Below, piece after piece: positions 9,339 through 17,282 of a stretch of DNA of 64,000 bases; position 1 is the first letter of the stretch, and each line of letters starts with the position of its first letter. The translations under genes and the position numbers were made by a program. The notes under the pieces were generated by a model. The model ran no database searches. It was not told where the DNA came from and saw only the letters and a list, made by a program, of their open reading frames with translations. The stretch spans positions 13,042,874-13,106,873 of the forward strand of contig NC_087069.1 in NCBI RefSeq assembly GCF_963678635.1. The letters are read 5' to 3'. The DNA comes from Symsagittifera roscoffensis (taxonomy: Eukaryota; Xenacoelomorpha; Acoela; Convolutidae).

Positions 9339-10974
9339 CATCTCCAGAGGACCAGACGAGCAGGAAGCACTGTGGGAGTCAATGATGGTATGTTTGTTCA
9401 CTACTCTCTGGCAGAAGTTCAGTTGCGCGGTACTGACCGTTTGCACGGTGCCAATGAACGCGAGAAGCCTGACAGCATTAGGAAGAAGGCACAACGAGGG
9501 AGTCATGAGATGGAACAACATCTTGAGGAACCTAGCAAATCGAAATGCCGGAAGAATGATCCTCATGGATATTGAACATGAGTTGAGAGCCATGGATCAG
9601 GCCAGACTGACCACGGATGGCATCCACTTCGACAGTATCGAAGGACAAGCTTGGTTGAATCGAGTCTTCCAAGAACGGTTGGATGAGCTGGAAGCAGAAC
9701 TCTTTGACACAGGAGTGCTGAAGGAAGAGGGAACGGTGAGTGATGCGGTGATTACAACCTTTGTGCCTCCTAGCCTGGAAACACGCTTGGGTACGGTCCC
9801 AGCCGTCACGAATTACCGGCAACAAAGCTCCAGTGAACCAGGTCGAAGAACAGACGTGCAGGATCGGTTGGGAGAAGCACCGATGAGGAGAACAATTCAT
9901 CCTAGGAGAAGGATAGGACCTGTCAACCAACCAATCGAAGAAGTAGCAGGCACATCTAGATCGGACACTAGATCGGAGACGACGAGTACCAGTCAAGAGG
10001 AAAGACCGAGCAGAGGCTCATTGTTGTGGTCGAGATCCATACCATCTCCTTGGCATGTATACAAAGACGAATTAATGAAGCTGGACCTACAGAGAGTAAG
10101 CTTCATCGAAGATGCAAGGAGGATGCTGAATGGAGCGACGCTATCCGTCAGCACATTGTACTCGATAACCGGCGTAGACTGGTTGATAGCCGCTAGCATA
10201 AATTTCAGCTCCACGACGGCCCTGAGATTTGCTGATTTGGAGGGACTGCCCTCTAACAACACGATGGGACCAGTGAATGCGAGACCGTTGCAAGATGTGA
10301 GATTGAACCATGATGAGGGGAATCGTGAAGAGAGACCAGGGAGATTCCTAACGGCGAGAGCACCGATTGGACAACACGTGAAGATATTCAGGCAGCTGAC
10401 GACACCACCTGGTCATGTGAAGGAGAGAGTGTACCCAAAACTAGTGAACCAAGATGGTGATGCCCAGAGATATGGCGGATTGACAGCGATAAAGAAAGAT
10501 GAGACCATCTTCGCCGCCTATGACAAAGCAGAGATGAGGAAGGCCAAAATCATGGTAGTAGCGAATTCAGAGTTCGTGTACACCTCCAAGTCTTTGTTTT
10601 GGCCGGACGGCATAATGTTGGCCGCGGTCGACCTAGACCTATTGCAATCAGTGTCTTTGGCTATAGGGGTACAAAGGCAGACAGACATGAACCCAATTAC
10701 GATTGTGTTTGCTGGCATCAATGACCATCTACACAGTAGAGGTTTTCTGAGCAGGCTCAGAGATCCTGCAACAGCAGAAAACGCAGTATGGCCAGCAATA
10801 AAAGACATCCTAGAGTCGATGGGTGAAGTGGTGGATGCAACGAAGGAGTGGTCATTCAATAAAGTGGCGTTGAGAGTAGTATTCGCGTTGTCTCCGGAAT
10901 ATGCACATCTACCGGATGGACTGAAGTTTGTGTACGCAATGGTAGCCTTACTTTCGGAAGGAAATATGATGTGA
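9199..10974 (+). CDS. Second polyprotein: body of an SGNH hydrolase and a possible second SGNH-like repeat
   Basis: After about residue 15 this frame continues the domain begun in the previous one: GGATIAQL (the oxyanion Gly region), then LVGTNDIS with Gly44-Asn46-Asp47 (DNA 9328-9339; block III GxND) and Asp140-Gly-Ile-His143 (DNA 9616-9627; block V DxxH). Together with the Ser at 9189 in the previous frame, all four SGNH blocks are present in order. A serine/threonine- and charge-rich linker follows (about 180-290). A second part may be a diverged copy of the same fold: KIMVVANSEF around 450 and IVFAGINDHL around 502-511 imitate blocks I and III, but no convincing DxxH follows. The frame ends ATGATGTGA at 10966-10974, where the next frame takes over one base back. 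The enzyme class is esterase/lipase-like; the substrate is unknown. Confidence 0.72.
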   Translation: MLSILRTSWVTTVMAFGGATIAQLYRMVELMNPGKIPNVMILVGTNDISRGPDEQEALWESMMVCLFTTLWQKFSCAVLTVCTVPMNARSLTALGRRHNEGVMRWNNILRNLANRNAGRMILMDIEHELRAMDQARLTTDGIHFDSIEGQAWLNRVFQERLDELEAELFDTGVLKEEGTVSDAVITTFVPPSLETRLGTVPAVTNYRQQSSSEPGRRTDVQDRLGEAPMRRTIHPRRRIGPVNQPIEEVAGTSRSDTRSETTSTSQEERPSRGSLLWSRSIPSPWHVYKDELMKLDLQRVSFIEDARRMLNGATLSVSTLYSITGVDWLIAASINFSSTTALRFADLEGLPSNNTMGPVNARPLQDVRLNHDEGNREERPGRFLTARAPIGQHVKIFRQLTTPPGHVKERVYPKLVNQDGDAQRYGGLTAIKKDETIFAAYDKAEMRKAKIMVVANSEFVYTSKSLFWPDGIMLAAVDLDLLQSVSLAIGVQRQTDMNPITIVFAGINDHLHSRGFLSRLRDPATAENAVWPAIKDILESMGEVVDATKEWSFNKVALRVVFALSPEYAHLPDGLKFVYAMVALLSEGNMM

Positions 10975-13409
10975 TCATATCGGCCCCGAATCGCATGATA
11001 GAAATGGAGAACCTGAGGCCACTTAAGGCTGAACTGCCTGCAGTATGGTCAGATATCTCAAACGCGATGAGAGGATTCAAGGACCACGCGCTACACATGT
11101 TAGTGTTGGACGAAGTGCTGGGGTTGGAACTGTCCAACTTCAGTCGGCAACTCAAACTGAAACCGGGAATAGACGACGACCATCGAGTGATCACGGCAAT
11201 GTCCAACGACTTATGGTTCCGAGCAATGGAAGTGGCAAGTGAAGACACAAGAAGAAAAAACTCACTAGAGACGAGAGCTCATCTGGAGGCGATGGTTCTG
11301 AGAACCAAGCCGGAAGCCAACCAGTGGCTACACCTGAATCCTAGAGTAGCGGCATTGGGTGCAGATGCTTTTCAGCAAGGCCCCGTAATGATCACGAAGA
11401 TACATGCCTACTTGTTGAAGGAGGTGAACCTGGCGGAAAATGCCGGAGAAAAGACCGCTGAGTTTGTGAACAGAATGTGTCAGATTACTCTGGAAACCTT
11501 CTGGACCCAGGAAGTGAAGGGACAGGAGGGCTTTGAAAGGACAGACAGCATGCTAGAAGGGTTAGGAGCCGGATGGACCGCGTCCTTCTTGGCAAAAGTT
11601 TACCCGAAAGTCTCGCACTATTTGATAAAGGAATTCCTCCAAGCAGTAGTGAGAGTATCGATAGTGGAATTAATAGCCTTGTTCGTGACCTTCGGAGCGG
11701 AGAGTTTCGTGAAAGGACCGGCGATGCTGCTAACGGATGGAATACAGAACCTGCGACTAGATGGACTTCTGACATTGATCGCAATAACCCACGGAAACTT
11801 GGGAGGACTAATGAAACTGGCACGTTGTCCAGAGCAGATGAAAGAGAGAGTGAGGAACCTGGATATGAAGAAGTCCACGGACTCGTGGAACAAAATAAGA
11901 GACCTGAGACACACTCTTATCCAATATCTCTTGCAGCAAAATCGCTTTGGAACCGGAGAAGACGAGACAATTGAAAGAGAGGAAGATGTTAGACGACATG
12001 TTGGAGGCATGCCGCTATTAACGGATTTGAGCTTAGCTATGAGAACCGATCCCTTGGCGCTGATCAGAGGAGTCACGGAGTTCGTGACAGTGATCTATGG
12101 ACCAGCAGTCACGTTTGCATTCCCTGACGTTAAAGTGGAAGCATATAGGAGGTCGGTGCTGCACCTGAACCTCATATCGGCAGTGGACGGTAGTACACTG
12201 AACTGGTGTGAGCAGCACACATTGCGGGAGCTCATGAGTGAAGATCTGTTATTTGCGAAAATATCGGAGCCAGAGATGACAGTCATCAATTTTGACGATC
12301 ACTTCCGTGACCGCATGGGAGAAGTAGAAAGAGGACACATCGAGGTGTTTCCAAAGCTTTGGAATCTGAGACCCTATGACAAAACGAATGGTGAAATAAC
12401 CAGATATCACAAGGTGAGAGAAGAGACGAAGGACTGGGGCGATTACAAGAAGCTACCGGAGGCAATCCCTGAATTCCCTCTAATAAGAAGGATGTTGCTC
12501 GGAGCAGTCTCCGTGGTACAAACTCCTAGGTTGAGAGCATTCGAAACCAATGAAAGGAGAATAGGGAATTTCGAGGGAACGATGGATCCATACTTCGTGG
12601 GGAGAAATGCCACCGTGTTACAGTACACACGATTTGCATACACGGATCAAGCGACGAGAAGGCGAATAAGCAACGCCGCTACTCCCAAGCCTGGAAGATT
12701 TGATGAGGAATGGAGAGGACTAGGCTTAGCTCCGATGAGAATGAGAGGCAGGACAGAATTGCCTGAAGCCTCATTAATCCTGACCAGTGTGAAAAATGAG
12801 ATGAAAACTGGAGGAATATTGCAGACGAGAACCTTCCTAGCACCGTTCGCCTGCGAAGAAATCAAAGTGGTCCATGGAGAAGAGGAAGATAAATCGGCCG
12901 GTACATTGCTCATACCGAGATTCCAGGAAGAAGCCGATATTGACGAACAAGGACCAGTGAGCCCGAACAAGGATAAGTCAGAAGGAGATGACGGACAGGG
13001 TGGAAGCCGTCAGACTGAAGAACCCATGCAACAAGATCAAGCTGGTGGGGAAGACGACAGGGCATCGACAGGAGGAACATCCAGCCTGGATTTCAATATC
13101 TTCAGTGATCTTGAGAATAATGCAGACACGTTGGAAACGACTGAGCCAGCGGATGAAGGCATCTCGACACTGGAGCCACCGTCAGCCTTTATGGAAATGA
13201 AACGGAATTTGCCGGAGAGCAGCTCTCCTGGCAATTCAAGAAATAACGACCAGAGAATCCTCATGGAATCACCTCGGAGGAGAAGAATAGAGGCCTCAGC
13301 CAGAGTACCTTTCTTGGGAACGCTGCCCGAAGAAGAATGGGAAGTACATCACCGAGACCACGAGAGTAGGACGGGATGTAAGCTGGACAGAGTGGCGTTT
13401 ATGGAATAA
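10971..13409 (+). CDS. Second polyprotein: large unassigned middle region
   Basis: An 812-codon open stretch without a recognised domain. The frame is open upstream of 10971 and reads on from the previous one, so a 1-bp loss near 10970 is the simplest link. If it is instead a separately started ORF, the first ATG in frame is 10995. Composition is that of a globular protein: alternating hydrophobic and charged stretches over about 1-640, with a mildly hydrophobic patch near 220-255 that is too polar to call a membrane segment. An acidic, Ser/Gly/Gln-rich tail covers about 650-760. The frame ends with TAA at 13407-13409, but the very next codons stay open in the same frame for another 1,156 codons, so this is an isolated in-frame stop. 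No zinc finger, nuclease or polymerase motif was seen. It could encode a structural or envelope-like product, but there is no signal peptide or fusion motif to support an envelope. Confidence 0.6.
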   Translation: MIISAPNRMIEMENLRPLKAELPAVWSDISNAMRGFKDHALHMLVLDEVLGLELSNFSRQLKLKPGIDDDHRVITAMSNDLWFRAMEVASEDTRRKNSLETRAHLEAMVLRTKPEANQWLHLNPRVAALGADAFQQGPVMITKIHAYLLKEVNLAENAGEKTAEFVNRMCQITLETFWTQEVKGQEGFERTDSMLEGLGAGWTASFLAKVYPKVSHYLIKEFLQAVVRVSIVELIALFVTFGAESFVKGPAMLLTDGIQNLRLDGLLTLIAITHGNLGGLMKLARCPEQMKERVRNLDMKKSTDSWNKIRDLRHTLIQYLLQQNRFGTGEDETIEREEDVRRHVGGMPLLTDLSLAMRTDPLALIRGVTEFVTVIYGPAVTFAFPDVKVEAYRRSVLHLNLISAVDGSTLNWCEQHTLRELMSEDLLFAKISEPEMTVINFDDHFRDRMGEVERGHIEVFPKLWNLRPYDKTNGEITRYHKVREETKDWGDYKKLPEAIPEFPLIRRMLLGAVSVVQTPRLRAFETNERRIGNFEGTMDPYFVGRNATVLQYTRFAYTDQATRRRISNAATPKPGRFDEEWRGLGLAPMRMRGRTELPEASLILTSVKNEMKTGGILQTRTFLAPFACEEIKVVHGEEEDKSAGTLLIPRFQEEADIDEQGPVSPNKDKSEGDDGQGGSRQTEEPMQQDQAGGEDDRASTGGTSSLDFNIFSDLENNADTLETTEPADEGISTLEPPSAFMEMKRNLPESSSPGNSRNNDQRILMESPRRRRIEASARVPFLGTLPEEEWEVHHRDHESRTGCKLDRVAFME

Positions 13410-16400
13410 GTCTGGACCGTGATTCAGAGCTATGGGACCCAGTCCATCCTCAAAACAGGTCTCAATCAACCCTTGATGAGAGAAGTACTTGACAAGCTTG
13501 ATGAATGTGAAGGGAGACTGAGTGAGTTATTGGTCGACTCAGCCACTGATGAGAGTGAAGCGAATTCTCCCATCAAGATGACACCGCAGGACGATGAAGG
13601 AGAGGTGGTGTACCTGTCAAGGACCAGGAGAGGGACGATGCGATCGAAAATGGTGATTCATAAAATCAATGCAATGAAAATGAAGTTAGGCAGCAGAGTG
13701 ATGCCGAGGAGAATTGGGAAGACGAAAGTGGATTCAGAAATATCGATGAAAGCTGGTAACTCAGCGAAAAGAAAACGAGTCGAGGAGGTCATGGATTTGG
13801 GGCAAGGTGATTATCAATTGTCTGGCACAGATAGAATATTAACTGATATAGCGATGGTGCCACCCATTCTCATGGCGGGGATAAAGTCAACCGGTTATAA
13901 ATCCAAAAGGAGTGACCGCACTCTGACTGGAGCAGCTTTAGAAATGGAAATACTCAGCCAATGTGGAGAGAGCAAGATGAGGGACTTCAAGCCATCTCCC
14001 ATGAATCATGGAAAGGGAAGTGTTGCAGGACAACTAACACCAGTGGAATACAACCGACTAACCGTGTCGGAGACAGTGTCGATAGATGAACCCACCGGTG
14101 GATACATGGAGATGTTGGAATACCGAAACTCGGCTAGAGGGTATGTAATGGCCCTGGAAGACGAAAAAGCCATGGAGGGTTATCTGGAAATGATGTTGCA
14201 AGGCACCACCCTCAAGCAGAAGGCGTATGGAACTTTGGCATCGTCTGACATACAGGTGGAAACAATCGATCAGTTAGTGAGCCTTCCATGGAAAGCAGTA
14301 GTATTGAGGTATTTCGAAGAGGAAATGAGGACTACGCCAAGAATACATGCTCTCGTGGCAGTAACTTACGTAAGGACAGAGTTACAACTCAGGTTCGCCT
14401 GGTGCATGATGGGACTGACTCGCGAAGAATATGATTCAGAAGAAAGAAAGAGATCAAAAGAGGAAAAGGTTTTCCTTATGACGAATCTGAGGGATCTGAT
14501 AGTCCAGGAGGGAGCAGCAGTAGCGTGTGCGAAGCGGAGAGACGCTCTCTGTTTCATTCGATTCCTGATAGAGCAGATTTCAGTACCTGCATTAAACACT
14601 TGTGGTAAAATGTTGAGGGAAGGCGATGAGGGAACGAAAGCCTTGTTCTTACTAGCAATGCTGGATATGCAGCAAAGTAAACCGATGAGGGTAAACATAA
14701 AAGAACCTGAAGAATTGGAACCCATGAAAAAGATAGACGAGATCAGGAGATTCTCAAACAAGGAGTTGAGACTCACGAAAGAATCTATGGGAGCATTGCC
14801 GAAATCCAGTGAATACTGTGGACCGATCAAGAAGAAATCGTATGGCTACGTATCCGGGATTATAGGGATAGCGTACAATCCTTTCCTGAGTGAAGACATA
14901 CGCGATTGCTTCTTTGATTATGAGCAGGCGGTGTTACTAAGATTCTGGACGTCCAGAATTGTAACGATTAAGAGCGTTAACAATCCACAGGCCAAATTGG
15001 GATTGGTCTTGGAAGAAGAGGTGACTGCACCTTCAGTACCAAAATCCGACAAGAGAGTGGAGTTTGGGTTGGGATTCTCAGATGAATTGCTGAGAACGAG
15101 CTTGATGGCAGTGTGGGAGTTGATGAGGCCATCATGGTGTCCTAGTCCCAACGCTGACTCAATATTACGGGCGACACAAGACGTACAGAGGGAACTGAAT
15201 GCAGACTGTAACCTGCGTGACCTCAACATCATATATAATGTGATGATAACAGCCTCTAAGAGCAACGGAGAAGATAAAGTGGAGTTGCCTGGCTGGGGAC
15301 CAGAAGACTGGGTCAAACCTGGTAGCTGTCTGGCGGAAGTCTGTGGAGTGGAGGGTCATGTTTGTGGAGGTCTAGACTGTGTGAAAACCCTGGAGAAACA
15401 ACACAAGCAATTGACAGTATTGTTTGGAAATGTAGTGATGAAAGCAAGAACGGAGACGGAACTGATAGCAGATTGCCATGGAGGAACCGATGTGAATCTA
15501 GTGACAGCACTAGGATTCTACAGCATGTTTGGTTCTTTAGAGTCACTATTGAATCTAGAACAGAAACTTGAGATGGTCACAGCCATCAGCGTAGAAGTAT
15601 TTCCAGGAGTTCTGCAGACTGAGCAGAAGTATATAGGAAAATGGAGGGAAGCAATCGAAACAGAGATGAACATCAGACACAGCGAAACTTATTGTAGACC
15701 ATCAGGAGCACGATATTTGGTGGGTTCAACGTTGGCTCCAATGTGCAAGAGCAGATACCCTGTACATTTCGTGGCTGTGGACGTGAAGAGTACAAGAACG
15801 ATCGTGGATCAAGCCTTCTCAGTGCCAAAGTGTGTGAGATTGGCGATAATGTCTGAAAAGTCTTACGAGTTACTATATAAGATGTTCTCAGCAGTTCCAG
15901 AGAGAACCAAAGTGGAGTTGGAGTCAATACTAGGAAAGAAGTTCATGGGATATGTGAGCGGGAACTTCAGTGACTTTGAGAAACAGAAACAGAGAGGATC
16001 AACTGTCACAGATTACAATGCAGTAGATGAGAATGATGAAATCCACCGAGTGATGATGGAAGTGGAACCATTGCTGGAAGCTTCAGGAAGACGTAATTGG
16101 AGGAGCATCATGTTGACACATGACGAGTTTCCTTGCCACTGCTTGCTGCAGACCTGGTGGTATCCCAAGCGTAGTAATCTGATGTTGATCTGGGACTCTG
16201 GAGAGCTGCTCTCCATGGGTTTACCAGATTCATCACAACCCGTAACAATAGTGATAGTGGGAGTTATGATGGCGATACGATGGCTGGAGGCTCATGTGAG
16301 AGAAGATAATAGACAGGAGGCACCGACGAGAGAACAGTTGCGGAAATTAGATTGTCTAAAAGATTTAGATCTTTTTGAGACAATGTGCAAAGTTCTAAAC

Positions 16401-16880
16401 ATTCCGATGGAAGTGAAGAAGATATGGGCGAGAAAACGATTGATGCCATGGTTCAGAGCTAACATGACTGCATGGTTGTACGAGTATGCGAAAAAGCATA
16501 TGTCGAAGCATGGCAGAGTGTACAGTGAATATCAGCTGGACATTGGAGCAGGAGCTTTCCAGCGAGCTCTCGTGACTCATCGGAATGCAGTGACCACCGC
16601 TGTGAAAAGAATTTCCAGGACGAGTGAGCGTAGTGGAAATGAGAAGGCAGAGATGCTGAAAGAAGATTTGGAGAGAAACGTGACGTTGTGTCTCCACAAC
16701 AGTTTCTGCAGAAACAGAGAATCCAACGTGGATCCCCTACCTTGCTGTAAACAGAGGGTAGAAGAGCAGAAGTGTTGGAGGACGGCTTCCAACAGCGTCA
16801 GGATAGCCAACGATGTGCTACAAGACACGGAAACCGAAAGTGCGGAGTCAGTATCACAGGAGGAAGAAATGGAACATTGA
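13410..16880 (+). CDS. Second polyprotein: C-terminal unassigned region
   Basis: This piece is in the same frame as the preceding one after a single TAA at 13407. The first in-frame ATG is at 13473 and a GTG sits at 13419, but neither is likely to be a real start. The first ~230 residues are basic and charged (KRKR-type patch near 125), possibly nucleic-acid binding or nuclear targeting. Residues about 240-900 look globular. Near 910-950 is a stretch with Trp/Leu strands (LLQTWWYPKRSNLMLIWDSG) and a short hydrophobic run, TIVIVGVMMAIRWL, which by its strand-rich look could be another diverged SGNH-like repeat, but the catalytic blocks are missing. The C-terminus is Cys-rich (about 1090-1120) and ends in an acidic tail. 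The stop at 16878-16880 seems to be the natural end. I cannot assign a function. Confidence 0.6.
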   Translation, partial: VWTVIQSYGTQSILKTGLNQPLMREVLDKLDECEGRLSELLVDSATDESEANSPIKMTPQDDEGEVVYLSRTRRGTMRSKMVIHKINAMKMKLGSRVMPRRIGKTKVDSEISMKAGNSAKRKRVEEVMDLGQGDYQLSGTDRILTDIAMVPPILMAGIKSTGYKSKRSDRTLTGAALEMEILSQCGESKMRDFKPSPMNHGKGSVAGQLTPVEYNRLTVSETVSIDEPTGGYMEMLEYRNSARGYVMALEDEKAMEGYLEMMLQGTTLKQKAYGTLASSDIQVETIDQLVSLPWKAVVLRYFEEEMRTTPRIHALVAVTYVRTELQLRFAWCMMGLTREEYDSEERKRSKEEKVFLMTNLRDLIVQEGAAVACAKRRDALCFIRFLIEQISVPALNTCGKMLREGDEGTKALFLLAMLDMQQSKPMRVNIKEPEELEPMKKIDEIRRFSNKELRLTKESMGALPKSSEYCGPIKKKSYGYVSGIIGIAYNPFLSEDIRDCFFDYEQAVLLRFWTSRIVTIKSVNNPQAKLGLVLEEEVTAPSVPKSDKRVEFGLGFSDELLRTSLMAVWELMRPSWCPSPNADSILRATQDVQRELNADCNLRDLNIIYNVMITASKSNGEDKVELPGWGPEDWVKPGSCLAEVCGVEGHVCGGLDCVKTLEKQHKQLTVLFGNVVMKARTETELIADCHGGTDVNLVTALGFYSMFGSLESLLNLEQKLEMVTAISVEVFPGVLQTEQKYIGKWREAIETEMNIRHSETYCRPSGARYLVGSTLAPMCKSRYPVHFVAVDVKSTRTIVDQAFSVPKCVRLAIMSEKSYELLYKMFSAVPERTKVELESILGKKFMGYVSGNFSDFEKQKQRGSTVTDYNAVDENDEIHRVMMEVEPLLEASGRRNWRSIMLTHDEFPCHCLLQTWWYPKRSNLMLIWDSGELLSMGLPDSSQPVTIVIVGVMMAIRWLEAHVREDNRQEAPTREQLRKLDCLKDLDLFETMCKVLNIPMEVKKIWARKRLMPWFRANMTAWLYEYAKKHMSKHGRVYSEYQLDIGAGAFQRALVTHRNAVTTAVKRISRTSERSGNEKAEMLKEDLERNVTLCLHNSFCRNRESNVDPLPCCKQRVEEQKCWRTASNSVRIANDVLQDTETESAESVSQEEEMEH

Positions 16881-17270
16881 TGAATGGTCGAGAAAACAAG
16901 AGGCAACAAGAAAGAAAATTAGAAGAATTTAGAAGTTTTAGAACTTCTAAACGACGAAAAAAGAAGGGGACAAATGAGTGATGAAGAAAAGTTAAAACTC
17001 AGAATTGTTTTATGTGTGTGAAAAACTCAAGTGAGAAACCAAGCAACCAAGTTGTAATTGAAAACTGAAACATTAAGTTGAGTTTTGAAATTGTTGCATT
17101 TATAAATTTGCATTTTGATTTTAGTTGAAGTGGCTTTAGAGACACTTATTATTTATTAAGAAAGGCTTAAGAGAAGAGTATATTTAAATATTCCAGCCTG
17201 CATGATTGTTTTTAATCACTTAGGAAGACTGATCACTTTGTGGTGACATGAGAGACTTGAGTAATCTCTT
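16881..17270 (+). other. 3' untranslated region of the giant element
   Basis: About 390 AT-rich bases without a long frame lie between the end of the second coding unit and the purine tract. Base composition drops back to AT-rich immediately after the stop at 16880. No recognisable regulatory motif. Confidence 0.5.
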
Positions 17271-17282
17271 GAAGAGGGAGGT
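17271..17282 (+). promoter_or_regulatory. Candidate polypurine tract
   Basis: GAAGAGGGAGGT is eleven purines followed by T, immediately before a TG that begins the candidate 3' LTR. LTR retrotransposons prime plus-strand DNA synthesis from such a tract directly upstream of the 3' LTR. Placement relative to the TGTTACA start is what supports the call. Confidence 0.55.

Noticed and set aside
10971-16880. Envelope gene (as in errantiviruses)
   Set aside because: No signal peptide, furin-like site, fusion peptide or convincing C-terminal membrane anchor was seen in the long frames.
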